Source of the DNA: Verrucomicrobiota bacterium | Lineage (GTDB): Bacteria; Verrucomicrobiota; Verrucomicrobiia; Limisphaerales; JAFGQR01 | Reading direction: 5' to 3' | Length of the DNA: 59,394 nt | NCBI GenBank assembly: GCA_016935555.1 | Contig: JAFGQR010000107.1 | Location: 1 to 59,394 of the forward strand | Part shown: piece by piece, positions 24,442 through 33,775 of the stretch | Numbering within the stretch: position 1 is the first letter of the stretch | Layout: each line of letters begins with the position of its first letter | Notes under the pieces: generated by a model | What the model was told of the DNA's origin: nothing | Database searches by the model: none | The model's input: only the letters and a program-made list of their open reading frames with translations | Translations under genes and position numbers: made by a program

Positions 24442-25062
24442 AAGTTTCCTTTGGTTCGAAGCCCGTCCTTCCGGACAAGCCATCCCGCGGAATACGGGAT
24501 TGAGGTTGCATGTTGTTGTGGCCGCCTCACGCTCACCCCGAGCCGAGGCCTGGTTTCATGGCCGTGACACCTTCCCCCCCGCGCGCCCGCCATCGCCGGC
24601 GCACCGAGTGAAAGCGCGGAACCATACCAATCCCGCGTCCTGTGGCAACCCTATTCTTCGACAATTTTTCGCGGTTTTGCGGTCTTGCCGCGTTTGCGCG
24701 TTTTCGGGCCGCCCCCTTCCTCCTCCTCCCTCCCCCCCGCCTGTGTCGCCCACGGCTGCTTGGACCCGCGGACAGGCAGACCGGACCCGCGCGACATTGC
24801 TCCGCGCCGCCTGCGGGTCCGTGCCTGGGGCCGGCGAGGCGGAATCTCCCCGGGCCGGACTGCCGGCGCCGGCGCCGGAATTCTGCATGGCTTTAGGGTT
24901 GATCCGGCATCTTTCTTGCATCATTTTTCTCCAGTGTCTTGGCCTGACCTGAAAAACGCCGCACATCGCCTGGGGCGCCTCGCGACCCGGGGAGGGGGCG
25001 TTGCGATCGAATTGGCCGGGGAAACCGTCCGGGCGGTTTGGCGGACGTGGGTGCGTGGGGCG
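24442..25062. other. Divergent intergenic region between rpsB and the TonB-like gene (about 620 bp)
   Basis: The left part holds the rpsB leader and its predicted promoter. The remainder is pyrimidine-rich (several C and CT runs near 24700-24770) and shows no recognisable RNA gene, repeat or believable ORF. Part of 24950-25062 may be coding if the TonB-like protein starts further upstream. Confidence 0.45.
24621..24648 (-). promoter_or_regulatory. Predicted promoter of the rpsB-tsf-pyrH group
   Basis: On the minus strand TTGCCA (complement of 24643-24648), 16 bp and TATGGT (complement of 24621-24626). Transcription would start near 24614, giving an rpsB leader of about 170 nt. Unlike most genes here, rpsB then uses a clear Shine-Dalgarno motif. 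Confidence 0.4.
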
Positions 25063-26217
25063 ATGGCGCTGGGACCGGGGGCGGTCCGAGTGAAGACGGT
25101 GGCGGGTGGGGTGTTGAAAAGAACGTGGTGCAAGTCACGGTCTGCTGTTACTCAAGGGTTTGCGCGGCTTTCCCCCCCTCATGACAACCAAAACCGCCGG
25201 GCATCTCCGCCGTCTGAGTTCGAGTTCGCATTGATTGCCGGCGGCGTTGGCGCAGCGGCGGCTCTGCCTCCGCCCGAGTGGTCGCGGCGGGTGCTGGATC
25301 GGTCGCTGGCGATTGCGTTTGCCGCGTCGCTGCTCATTCATGGGGCGTTTTATACCGGGTGGCGCTGGGGTCGCAGCCTGGGGTGGTGGGAACACCAGGC
25401 CACCTGGCTGCTCCAATGGACCAAGAAAGCCAGGCAACTTCCCGCGCCGGCCGTGCCCGATCGGCCCAGGGAAATCCCCCTCACCTTCGTTGAAGTTGAT
25501 CCCGCGACCGCCTCGGAGCCCCCCAAGGAAGCCAAGTATTACGGGGAATTCAATTCCATCGCCGCCAACCCCATACCCGATGCGCAGGCCGATCCCAAAG
25601 TGGAGGGGAACCAAACCAAGATCGTCCGGCTCATGGACGCCACTCTGCCCCAGGCGCTGCCGCTCCAGCCCGAGATCGCCAAACCGGAGCCGGAGATCGC
25701 CGAAGCCCAGCCGGCAGCCGCCAAACCGCCGGGGACGGAAACGGCCGGGCGGCCGGATCCGAACAGTGTGGCGGTGGGGTTGAACGAGCCAAGGAACACG
25801 GGCCGGCCCAGGACGCTTGCCGAGGCTCGGCGGCGGCATCCGCGGCTGGCGGGGGAGGCGATGCGCCAGGCGGGGGGTGTGGCGCGCCGAGGCCGGGTGG
25901 CGTTGGACGTGAAACGCACGCCGTTTGGCTCTTACGATGCGGCGTTCATCGCGGTCGTGCAACAGCGCTGGTATGATCTCATCGACAGCACGCGTCTGGC
26001 CCCGCGCTCGGGCAAGGTGGTTCTCGAGTTCCGCCTGAACCAGGACGGGCGCATTTCGGACATGCGGATGCGGGAGACGGAGGTCGGGGAAATGCTGGGG
26101 TTGCTGTGTCAGCGGGCGGTGCTGGACCCGGCGCCGTATCCGCGTTGGCCCGGCGACATGTCGCGCATAGTGGGCAAAAAATTCCGGGACGTGGTGTTCA
26201 CTTTTTACTACGATTGA
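25063..26217 (+). CDS. TonB-like energy transducer
   Basis: The protein has about 384 residues from the ATG at 25063; the true start may be later. One membrane helix (IAFAASLLIHGAFYTGW, near residue 90) is followed by a long Pro/Ala/Glu-rich periplasmic spacer (about 120-270). The C-terminal TonB/TolA-like domain has SYDAAFIAVVQQRWYDLI and GKVVLEFRLNQDGRISDM. It would couple the proton motive force, through the ExbB/ExbD pair encoded immediately downstream, to outer-membrane receptors. The gap to exbB is 52 bp. The N-terminal extension before the membrane helix is unusually long, which argues that the annotated start is too early. Confidence 0.75.
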   Translation: MALGPGAVRVKTVAGGVLKRTWCKSRSAVTQGFARLSPPHDNQNRRASPPSEFEFALIAGGVGAAAALPPPEWSRRVLDRSLAIAFAASLLIHGAFYTGWRWGRSLGWWEHQATWLLQWTKKARQLPAPAVPDRPREIPLTFVEVDPATASEPPKEAKYYGEFNSIAANPIPDAQADPKVEGNQTKIVRLMDATLPQALPLQPEIAKPEPEIAEAQPAAAKPPGTETAGRPDPNSVAVGLNEPRNTGRPRTLAEARRRHPRLAGEAMRQAGGVARRGRVALDVKRTPFGSYDAAFIAVVQQRWYDLIDSTRLAPRSGKVVLEFRLNQDGRISDMRMRETEVGEMLGLLCQRAVLDPAPYPRWPGDMSRIVGKKFRDVVFTFYYD

Positions 26218-26269
26218 AACTGGAACAGAACCGGCTCGTCATATTCGAACAACGCAATTCCTTATTGGC

Positions 26270-26902
26270 ATGGACATTTTTTTCATCCTGGCTTTGCTCT
26301 TCACTTCGGTCATCGCACTCACGTTCATCGTCGAACGCGGCTTCGCCCTCCGATGGCAAAAAGTCGTTCCCTCCGCCGTGGAAAGCGCGGTCGGCCATTA
26401 TCACTCCGATCGCGACCTTGGCCGGCTGCGGCACATTTGCCAGCATCATCCGTCGGCCTTTTCCCGGCTGCTGCTGATGGCGGCCGATCATGTGGACTGG
26501 CCCAAGGCGGAGAACATCAATCTGCTTGAGAAACGGGCGCGCCACGAGGTTGTGAAACTCGAGCGGGGGCTGGTCGTGCTGGAGATCATTGTCGGCATTT
26601 CGCCCCTGCTGGGGCTGGTGGGCACCATCTACGGTCTGATCATCCTGTTCGGCAGCATGGACCAGGGCAACGCCTCCGACACCACCCGGTTTGCCCAAGG
26701 CATCAGCCTGGCCCTCAACGCCACCCTCATGGGATTGCTCATCGCCATCCCCACCCTGGTCGCCTGGAGTTACTACAGCAAAAAGGTCGAGAACCTCACC
26801 ATCGAAATGGAGACGCTCTGCGACGAGTTCCTGCGCCGCCATTACGGCGCCACCGAATCCCCCGAGTTGACGCCCAAGGTCGTGCCCCACAGCTTCAAGT
26901 AG
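26270..26902 (+). CDS. exbB: MotA/TolQ/ExbB family proton channel
   Basis: The 210-residue inner-membrane protein has an N-terminal membrane helix (about 1-20), a cytoplasmic helical region, and two C-terminal helices. These helices carry the family signature (VVLEIIVGISPLLGLVGTIYGLI and LALNATLMGLLIAIPTLVAW). With ExbD it forms the proton-driven motor for a TonB-type transducer. TolQ is the alternative, but the upstream TonB-like gene favours ExbB. It is 3 bp from exbD. Confidence 0.9.
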   Translation: MDIFFILALLFTSVIALTFIVERGFALRWQKVVPSAVESAVGHYHSDRDLGRLRHICQHHPSAFSRLLLMAADHVDWPKAENINLLEKRARHEVVKLERGLVVLEIIVGISPLLGLVGTIYGLIILFGSMDQGNASDTTRFAQGISLALNATLMGLLIAIPTLVAWSYYSKKVENLTIEMETLCDEFLRRHYGATESPELTPKVVPHSFK

Positions 26903-26905
26903 CCC

Positions 26906-27334
26906 ATGCATTTCTCCTCCCATAAACGTCGCAACACCCCCTCCGTCATCATCGTCTCCCTCATCGACGTCCTGCTCGTCGTCCTCATCTTCCTCATGGT
27001 GACCACCACCCTCAAAAGAGCCGACACCGTCCTGAAACTCACCCTCCCCCAATCCAAAATCGCCCAGCCCGGCAGCCAAAACGCCAAACCCCTCATCATC
27101 ACCATCGCCTCCAACGCCCCCTACTTCTTCCTCGCCGACCAGCCCGTCACCTACGCCACCCTCCAAGCCCAACTCGAATCCGCCGCCCAACGTGACCCCC
27201 AACTCAAAGTCGCCATCCGCGCCGACAAAAACGCCCCCTTCGGCGAAGTCACCCGCGTCATCGACGCCGCCAAACTCGCCCAGGTCGGCGGCTTGGACTT
27301 CTTCACCGACAAACCCCAGGGACGCGGCCCCTGA
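26906..27334 (+). CDS. exbD: ExbD/TolR family biopolymer transport protein
   Basis: The 142-residue protein has one N-terminal membrane helix containing the conserved motor Asp (SLIDVLLVVLIFLMV) and a periplasmic domain ending in VIDAAKLAQVGGLDFFTDK. It partners the ExbB homologue 3 bp upstream. A seven-base tandem repeat follows its stop codon. Confidence 0.92.
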   Translation: MHFSSHKRRNTPSVIIVSLIDVLLVVLIFLMVTTTLKRADTVLKLTLPQSKIAQPGSQNAKPLIITIASNAPYFFLADQPVTYATLQAQLESAAQRDPQLKVAIRADKNAPFGEVTRVIDAAKLAQVGGLDFFTDKPQGRGP

Positions 27335-27361
27335 AGTTCAAATCCCGTGGACCGAGCCCCG

Positions 27362-27389
27362 AAATCTGGAATCTGAAATCTGAAATCTG
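27362..27389. repeat. Seven-base tandem repeat (four AAATCTG-type units)
   Basis: AAATCTG, GAATCTG, AAATCTG and AAATCTG follow each other without gaps in the 85-bp interval between exbD and the next gene. The AT-rich simple repeat contrasts with the GC-rich surroundings and may be a dispersed intergenic element. Confidence 0.7.
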
Positions 27390-27419
27390 AAAATCCCGCG
27401 TGAAGACGCCGCGTTCCCC

Positions 27420-27968
27420 ATGAAACTCGAAGCCCTGCACGCCGGGATGCGGGTTCGGCATCCCCAATACGGCTCCGGCACCGTCAAGACCATCGGCGAA
27501 CAAACCGCCGACATCCGATTCGACACCGGCGACACACGCACCATGGCCCCCGAACCCGGCGGCCTCGAACCCCTGGACGCCCAACTGAGCGTGTCCGGCC
27601 TGTCCCGGCCGCTCGAAGGCTTCGTCCGGGACACCGTCCGCTCGGTGCTCGCCGAGCTGGGCCTCGGCCCGCCGGACGAGCCGGTTCCGGAACTGGCCGC
27701 CCGGTGGCACAAGGGCAGGCTCGTCCTGCATCCGGCCAACGCCGCTCTCCAGGCGAAGGAGGTGCCCGTCGAGGTGTTCTTTCACAAGATCGTGATGATG
27801 CGGAACAATCTCCGGCTTCTCGAACAGAAGATCAATGCGCACCCGGCGTTGAACGACTCCGAGAAGGTCGAGATGCAGCAGTATGTCACCCGTTGCTACG
27901 GCTCCATGACCACCTTCAACATCCTGTTCCACGAGAAGGAAGACCAGTTCAGCGGCGCCGCCGATTGA
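27420..27968 (+). CDS. Conserved-looking protein with an N-terminal Tudor/SH3-like domain
   Basis: The 182-residue cytoplasmic protein begins with a small beta-barrel-like motif (GMRVRHPQYGSGTVKTIGEQTADIRF). It resembles the Tudor-like C-terminal domain of UvrD/PcrA helicases, which binds RNA polymerase, or KOW/CarD-like modules. The rest (about 60-182) is helical with a conserved-looking end (KIVMMRNNLRLLEQKINAHP). No catalytic motif is seen. Binding to RNA polymerase or nucleic acid is a guess from the N-terminal fold only. Confidence 0.65.
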   Translation: MKLEALHAGMRVRHPQYGSGTVKTIGEQTADIRFDTGDTRTMAPEPGGLEPLDAQLSVSGLSRPLEGFVRDTVRSVLAELGLGPPDEPVPELAARWHKGRLVLHPANAALQAKEVPVEVFFHKIVMMRNNLRLLEQKINAHPALNDSEKVEMQQYVTRCYGSMTTFNILFHEKEDQFSGAAD

Positions 27969-28011
27969 CATCGCCCGACCTCAAACCCGTCCCGTTTCGC
28001 GCTCCCCCGCC

Positions 28012-29817
28012 ATGACAGCCCACACCATGCCCCGCCGATGGATTCCGCTGCTAACCGCTTGGGCCGCGGCTGCGGCCGCCGCCCTCCACGGCGCGCCCGC
28101 CGACGCGCCTCGCCCGCCCAATGTGGTCATCCTCCTGGCCGACGACTCCGGCTGGGGCGACATCCGTTTCAATGGCAACACCAACCTCCACACCCCCAAC
28201 CTCGACGCGCTCGCCCGGGCTGGCGCCGTGGTGGACCGGTTCTATGTGTGCGCCGTGTGCGCCCCCACCCGCGCCGAGTTCCTTACCGGACGCTACCACC
28301 CGCGCGGCGGCGTGCGCGGGGTCTCCACCGGCCAGGAACGGCTGGATCCCGGCGTGAAGACCCTTGCGGACGCCTTCAAAACCGCCGGCTACGCCACCGG
28401 CGCGTTCGGCAAATGGCACAACGGCAGCCAGTGGCCCTATCACCCCAACGCGCGCGGCTTCGACGAATTCTACGGCTTCACCTCCGGCCACTGGGGCGAA
28501 TATTTCGATCCGCCCCTCGAGCACAACGGACAGCCCGTCCGCGGCCGGGGCTACGTCGCGGACGATTTCACCGGGCACGCCCTCGAGTTCATCGGGCGGC
28601 ACCGCGGCGGGCCGTTCTTCTGCTACCTGCCCTTCAACACGCCTCACTCGCCCTGGGCCGTGCCCGAGTCCTACTGGCAACGCTTCAAAGATCACCCCGT
28701 CCCCATGCGCGCCGCCGCCGGCAAGGAGCAGCTCGATCACACCCGCTGCGCCCTGGCCATGATGGAAAACCTGGATGCGAACGTCGGCCGCGTCCTCAGG
28801 CGCCTCGACGAACTCCACCTCGCCGGGAACACCATCGTCGTCTACTTCTCCGATAACGGCCCCAACAGCCGGCGCTGGAACGGCGGCATGAAAGGCATCA
28901 AAGGCTCCACCGACGAAGGCGGCGTCCGCTCCGCCTGCTTCATCCGCTGGCCCGCCGGCGGCATCCGCCCGGGCACCCGCATCCCCCAAATCGCCGGCGC
29001 CGTCGACCTCCTGCCCACCCTCACCGCCCTCGCCGGCATCCCGCGCGCCGGCCACCTGCCGCTCGACGGACGCGACCTCTCGCCGCTGCTTCTGCGGAAA
29101 GCCCGCGACTGGCCCGACCGCATCCTCTTCTCCCACCAACATGGCCGCGTCAGCGCCCGATCCCAACAGTATCGCTACGACGCCCAAGGAGCGCTGTTTG
29201 ACATGGAAACCGACCCCGGCCAGACCCGAAACGTGGCCCCCAGCCGGCCCGAAACCGCCGCCCGGTTCGCCGCCGCCGTCGCCGCCTGGCGCGCCGAGGT
29301 CCTCCCCACAACCCGCGACGACCGCCCCTTCCCCGTGGGCTACCCGTGCTTCCCCCGCACGCCCCTGCCCGCGCGCGACGGCATCCCGCACGGCGGCCTG
29401 AAACGCAGCGCCCCCGCGCCGAACTGCTCCTATTTTGTCAACTGGACCCGCCCCACCGACTTCGTCACGTGGGATATCGACGTCCGGACCCCGGGCGATT
29501 ACGCCGTCGATCTCCTCTACACCTGCCCCGTCGCCGACGCGGGCGCAACCGTCGAACTCGAGTTCAACGGCCGCCGCCTCCGGGGCAAAGTCCTCCCCGG
29601 CTGGGACCCGCCTCTCTACACCCACCAGGATACCCTGCCCCGCCCGCCCGCGGAATCCCGCATGAAGGAGTTCCGGGTGCTGCCCCTGGGCACCCTGAGA
29701 CTGGAGGCGGGCCGCGGCCCGCTCACGCTGCGCGCGCTCGACATCCCCGGCCACAGCGTCATGGACCTCCGCCAGGTCGATCTCACTCTCCAGACCGCCC
29801 CCGCGCCCGCCCGGTGA
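28012..29817 (+). CDS. Exported type I sulfatase (S1 family) with a C-terminal beta-sandwich module
   Basis: The 601-residue protein has a signal peptide (about 1-27). The alkaline-phosphatase-fold domain starts at [15 protein letters not shown], whose two Asp residues bind Ca2+. The sulfatase signature C83-A-P-T-R87 provides the cysteine converted to formylglycine. Further motifs are FGKWHNG and FSDNGPN. After about residue 430 comes an extra beta-rich region (ITRP-like [20 protein letters not shown]) resembling carbohydrate-binding modules found on verrucomicrobial sulfatases. It would remove sulfate esters from polysaccharides such as fucoidan or carrageenan. No formylglycine-generating enzyme is in the window. 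Confidence 0.9.
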   Translation: MTAHTMPRRWIPLLTAWAAAAAAALHGAPADAPRPPNVVILLADDSGWGDIRFNGNTNLHTPNLDALARAGAVVDRFYVCAVCAPTRAEFLTGRYHPRGGVRGVSTGQERLDPGVKTLADAFKTAGYATGAFGKWHNGSQWPYHPNARGFDEFYGFTSGHWGEYFDPPLEHNGQPVRGRGYVADDFTGHALEFIGRHRGGPFFCYLPFNTPHSPWAVPESYWQRFKDHPVPMRAAAGKEQLDHTRCALAMMENLDANVGRVLRRLDELHLAGNTIVVYFSDNGPNSRRWNGGMKGIKGSTDEGGVRSACFIRWPAGGIRPGTRIPQIAGAVDLLPTLTALAGIPRAGHLPLDGRDLSPLLLRKARDWPDRILFSHQHGRVSARSQQYRYDAQGALFDMETDPGQTRNVAPSRPETAARFAAAVAAWRAEVLPTTRDDRPFPVGYPCFPRTPLPARDGIPHGGLKRSAPAPNCSYFVNWTRPTDFVTWDIDVRTPGDYAVDLLYTCPVADAGATVELEFNGRRLRGKVLPGWDPPLYTHQDTLPRPPAESRMKEFRVLPLGTLRLEAGRGPLTLRALDIPGHSVMDLRQVDLTLQTAPAPAR

Positions 29818-30020
29818 CCCGCCGCTCGGGGACGCGGAGGCGGACAAAGGCGAATCCGCCGGGCGTTGGCCCGCGGGCGGGCAGCGTGCGATACCGCCAT
29901 GGCGCGGCGTTTCGAGGCCCACGAAGGGCCGGGGGTGTGGCGTTGTGGCAGGAGCGCTCCGGAACCGGCCCCCCCGCACCAGGGTCAGGATACGCGCCGG
30001 TCCGACCGCCGATTTCCGCT

Positions 30021-30049
30021 TTGCGTTGGCGGGCCCTTCGCCCTTATAT
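30021..30049 (+). promoter_or_regulatory. Predicted promoter of argG
   Basis: TTGCGT (30021-30026), 17 bp and TTATAT (30044-30049). The in-frame ATG at 30048 overlaps the -10 box, so the real start is ATG 30057, which lies 7 bp downstream and coincides with the expected transcription start. Confidence 0.5.
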
Positions 30050-30056
30050 GGGCCCG

Positions 30057-31277
30057 ATGAAGATTGTGATGGCATACTCGGGCGGGCTCGACACGTCGGT
30101 CCTGCTGTCGTGGGTGAAGGAAAAATACCAGGCCGAGATGATTGCGTTCTGCGCGAACATCGGCCAGGGCGAGGAACTGGGCGGTCTGGCGAAAAAGGCG
30201 CGCAAGACCGGCGCCTCCAAGGTTTACATCGAAGACCTCCGCGAGGAGTTCGCGCGGGACTTCATCTTCCCCATGATCCAGGCGGGCGCCATCTACGAGA
30301 ACCAGTATTTCCTCGGCACGAGCATCGCCCGCCCCCTCATCGCCAAGGGTCTCATCGAGGTGGCCCGCAAAGAGCATGCCGACGCCTTCTCGCACGGCGC
30401 CACCGGCAAAGGCAACGACCAGGTCCGCTTCGAACTCGCCGCCGCCGCCCTCGCCCCGAAGCTTCGTGTGATTGCGCCCTGGCGCGACGCCTCGTTCCGC
30501 GCGCAGTTTCCGGGCCGGGCCGAGATGATCCGCTACTGCGAACGGAAGAGGATTCCCGTCAAAGCGACGGCCAGGAAGCCCTATTCCATGGACCGCAACC
30601 TCCTCCACATCTCGTATGAGGCTGGCATCCTCGAAGACCCCTGGATGGACGTCTCCACCCCGCGGCACAAAGCCATGTACACCCTCAGCGTCGCCCCCGA
30701 AGACGCCCCCCACCGTCCGGAATACGTCACGCTTGACTTCGTTCGCGGCAACTGTGTCGCCGTCAACGGGCGGACCCTGTCGCCGCTCGGCGTCATGGAA
30801 ACCCTCAACCGGCTGGGCGGCAAACACGGCATCGGCCGGGTCGACATGGTCGAAAACCGTTTCGTCGGCATGAAATCCCGCGGCGTCTACGAAACCCCCG
30901 GCGGCGCCATCCTCCACTTCGCGCACCGTCAGATGGAATCGCTCACGATGGACCGCGAGGTCATGCACCTGCGCGACTCCCTCATCCCGCGGTATGCCGA
31001 GCTGGTCTATTACGGTTTTTGGTTCTCGCCCGAACGCCGCGCCCTGCAAGCCCTGGTCACCGAAAGCCAGCGCAACGTTACCGGCATCGTCCGCGTCAAG
31101 CTCTACAAAGGCAACCTCATCGCCGCCGGCCGCAAATCCCCCGTCAGCCTCTACAACCCGCACATCGCCACCATGGAAGCCGACCCGACCCAGGCCTACA
31201 ACCAGGACGACGCCACCGGGTTCATCCGCCTCAACGCCCTCCGCCTCAAGGTGGCCGCCCAAGCCAGACGCGCGTGA
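30057..31277 (+). CDS. argG: Argininosuccinate synthase
   Basis: The 406-residue cytoplasmic enzyme joins citrulline and aspartate with ATP in arginine synthesis. The N-terminal PP-loop [13 protein letters not shown] binds ATP, and further signatures are [27 protein letters not shown] and [15 protein letters not shown]. The length is normal. The start is placed at 30057 because of the promoter position and because [10 protein letters not shown] matches the family. The ORF is open far upstream without homology. Confidence 0.97.
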   Translation: MKIVMAYSGGLDTSVLLSWVKEKYQAEMIAFCANIGQGEELGGLAKKARKTGASKVYIEDLREEFARDFIFPMIQAGAIYENQYFLGTSIARPLIAKGLIEVARKEHADAFSHGATGKGNDQVRFELAAAALAPKLRVIAPWRDASFRAQFPGRAEMIRYCERKRIPVKATARKPYSMDRNLLHISYEAGILEDPWMDVSTPRHKAMYTLSVAPEDAPHRPEYVTLDFVRGNCVAVNGRTLSPLGVMETLNRLGGKHGIGRVDMVENRFVGMKSRGVYETPGGAILHFAHRQMESLTMDREVMHLRDSLIPRYAELVYYGFWFSPERRALQALVTESQRNVTGIVRVKLYKGNLIAAGRKSPVSLYNPHIATMEADPTQAYNQDDATGFIRLNALRLKVAAQARRA

Positions 31278-31405
31278 CGACGTCCAACGGCGGGGGGCAT
31301 GGGATCATCGAGCGACACGCCCCCCCCCATCCCACCCCCAGAACCGGCGTCCCCAAGCGGCGCGCTGTCGCGGGAGAGTGGGGACGCGGGCGATCCAAAA
31401 GTGGC

Positions 31406-31434
31406 TTGGCAAGTGCCGAACGCTTTTGTTTAGC
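31406..31434 (+). promoter_or_regulatory. Predicted promoter of lptD
   Basis: TTGGCA (31406-31411), 17 bp and TTTAGC (31429-31434; TTAGCT with 18 bp is an alternative). The ATG at 31447 is 11-12 bp downstream, so the leader would be only a few bases long. Confidence 0.35.
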
Positions 31435-31446
31435 TGGGCCGGCTCA

Positions 31447-33624
31447 ATGCGCATGCGGCGTCTCATCGTCCTGCTGTTCGTCTGCCTCGGCATGGCAGCG
31501 CCCCTCGTCGCCCAGGACCAGGAGAAGGCCGTGTGGACGATTGAATCCGCCGAGGGCGAGATCGATGTCAACATCGAAACCGGCATGGCGCGGGCCACCA
31601 ACGGCGTGGTGGTCAAGTACGGGGACGCGATGCTGTCGGCGCGGGAAGCGACGCTCAATCAGAACACGGGAGAGGTGACGGCCTCGGGCAGCGTGCGGCT
31701 CGAGCGGCAGGGCGCCGTGTGGACCGGAGACACGCTCCAATACAATTTCATCACCGGCAAGATCATCGCGCGGAATTTCAAGGGCGGCCAGATCCCGTAT
31801 TTTGTCTCCTCGGGCGCGATGGTGGGCGACCAGCGGGCCGGGTTGTATGTGGGGGCGCAGAGTTCGATCACCACCGACGATTTCGCGAAGCCGGGCTACA
31901 GTGTGCGGGCCAAGTCGGTGGTGGTGTCGCCGGGCGAATCGATCGTGGCCCGGAACGCCACGCTCTACCTGGGCAACACCCCCGTGTTCTATTTCCCCTA
32001 TTACCGGCGCAGCCTGCGGCAAAGCCCCAACCGCTGGACGCTCACGCCGGGCTACCGCAGTTTGGACGGGGCATATCTGCTGACGGCCTACCAGTGGTAT
32101 TGGAGCGAGCGCCTGGACGGAGCCCTGCACCTGGACGGGCGCACCGAGCGCGGCGTGGGTTTGGGTCCGGACGTCAACTGGCATCTCTCGCGGTGGGGGG
32201 ACGGTGGGTTTAAATACTACTACATTCACGACCTGGACCCCGGCGTCACCGAGGCGAACGAGCCGATCGATCCCGACCGCCAGCGGGTGTGGTTCGCCCA
32301 CCAGGCCGCCGTGACCTCCAACCTCACCGCCAAAACCCGGGTCCGGTGGCAGGCCGATTCGCTCGTGCTCAGGGATTACTTCGAGAGCGAGTATCAGCGC
32401 GACCCGGAGCCCAGCAGCCACGCGGAGGTGCAGCAGCAGTGGCCCAACTACACCCTGAACCTCCTGGCCCAGCCCCGCCTCAACAAGTTCCAAGCCGCCG
32501 TCGAGCAACTGCCCGACCTTCAGCTCTCCGGCTTGCGGCAGCAGCTGGGCCGATCCGCCTTCTTCTACGACAGCGACACGCACCTCGGCTGGTATCGGCG
32601 GCGGTATGCCGACGACGCCACGAACGCCTACTCGGCCTTCCGCGCCGACACCTATCACCAGGTCCTCCTCCCCCACACGTTCTTCAACTGGCTGAACGTC
32701 GCCCCGCGCATCGGCGCGCGCTTCACCCATTACGGCGAGTCCGATCCCGAGGGCCGCTCGTTCCCGGCCCGCGACCGCGGCGTTTTCCACGCCGGCATGG
32801 AAATGACCTTCAAGGCGTCCCGCGTCTGGCCCGGCGTCCGAAGCCGCTTCTGGCAGGTCAACGGCCTGCGCCACGTGATCGAGCCCGGCCTGAATTACGC
32901 CTACGTGCCGCGGCCGAATCGCACGCCGGACGAGCTGGCGCAGTTCCACTACGAGGTGCCCACCACCCGGCTTCTGCCCATCGAATACCCGCAATACAAC
33001 GCGATCGATTCGATCGACAGCCAGAATGTCCTCCGCCTCTCGCTCCGGAACCGGCTCCAGACGAAGCGCCCCCTGGGCATCGAGGACGTCGTGCACTGGG
33101 CCCTGATGGCGGATTGGCGGCTGAAACCGCGCCGGGGCCAGACGACGTTCTCGGATGTCTACTCGCAACTCGACCTGGTGCCCTTTTCGTGGCTGGCCCT
33201 GACCTCCGACCTGCGCTACGGCCTCCATGCCAGGCGCCTCCGCGAAGCCAATCACGGCCTCACCCTCACCCCCAACACCACCTGGAGCGTCAACTTCAGC
33301 CATCGCTACATGAAAGACGACTTCTCCTCCGGCCTGGGCGTGGGCAACGACCTCTACACCAGCACCCTCTACTACCGCGTCAACGAAAACTGGGGCGCCC
33401 GAGCCCACCTCCGCTACGAGGCACGCGAAAATCTCCTCGAAGAACAACAATACTCCCTCTACCACGACTTCCGGAGCTGGACCGGCGCCCTCACCCTGCG
33501 CTTCCGCGAAAGCCGCTCCCGCTCCGACGACTTCACCATCGCCTTCACCTTCTCCCTCAAAGCCTACCCCAGGTTCGGCCTCGGCGACGACCTCAACCGC
33601 CCCTCCCTCCTGCTCGGCTACTGA
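31447..33624 (+). CDS. lptD: LPS-assembly protein LptD-like outer-membrane protein
   Basis: The 725-residue protein has a signal peptide (about 1-24, cleavage near LVAQDQ). An N-terminal OstA/LptA-like jellyroll domain follows (about 30-200, EGEIDVNIETGMARATNGVVV). The large C-terminal LptD barrel has many alternating aromatic strands. It would insert lipopolysaccharide into the outer leaflet, which supports a diderm LPS-type envelope. No LptE partner was recognised next to it. Starts at 31447 or 31453 are both possible. Confidence 0.87.
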   Translation: MRMRRLIVLLFVCLGMAAPLVAQDQEKAVWTIESAEGEIDVNIETGMARATNGVVVKYGDAMLSAREATLNQNTGEVTASGSVRLERQGAVWTGDTLQYNFITGKIIARNFKGGQIPYFVSSGAMVGDQRAGLYVGAQSSITTDDFAKPGYSVRAKSVVVSPGESIVARNATLYLGNTPVFYFPYYRRSLRQSPNRWTLTPGYRSLDGAYLLTAYQWYWSERLDGALHLDGRTERGVGLGPDVNWHLSRWGDGGFKYYYIHDLDPGVTEANEPIDPDRQRVWFAHQAAVTSNLTAKTRVRWQADSLVLRDYFESEYQRDPEPSSHAEVQQQWPNYTLNLLAQPRLNKFQAAVEQLPDLQLSGLRQQLGRSAFFYDSDTHLGWYRRRYADDATNAYSAFRADTYHQVLLPHTFFNWLNVAPRIGARFTHYGESDPEGRSFPARDRGVFHAGMEMTFKASRVWPGVRSRFWQVNGLRHVIEPGLNYAYVPRPNRTPDELAQFHYEVPTTRLLPIEYPQYNAIDSIDSQNVLRLSLRNRLQTKRPLGIEDVVHWALMADWRLKPRRGQTTFSDVYSQLDLVPFSWLALTSDLRYGLHARRLREANHGLTLTPNTTWSVNFSHRYMKDDFSSGLGVGNDLYTSTLYYRVNENWGARAHLRYEARENLLEEQQYSLYHDFRSWTGALTLRFRESRSRSDDFTIAFTFSLKAYPRFGLGDDLNRPSLLLGY

Positions 33625-33775
33625 TACCCGGCGTCCCCGCGCCCCTTGAACCTGCCCGCCGCCCCGATTCGCCAGGCGGAAACGCCTCCCCCCAGCCGCC
33701 AAATCGCGCCTCCCCCAGCCCGGCACGCCGCCGATTTTTTTTTCGCTTTCGACCCGCTTCAGGCATCTTACGCGC

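Noticed and set aside
28051-30075. A 674-codon minus-strand frame opposite the sulfatase
   Set aside because: Shadow of a real S1 sulfatase; low-complexity Gly/Ala/Val/Glu content and no domain.
31320-31328. Nine-C run between argG and lptD as a phase-variable tract
   Set aside because: It lies outside the predicted promoter and outside both genes, so a switching role is not supported.
33734-33742. Nine-T run after lptD as an intrinsic terminator
   Set aside because: Only a 4-bp stem with a 2-base loop can be drawn directly before it.
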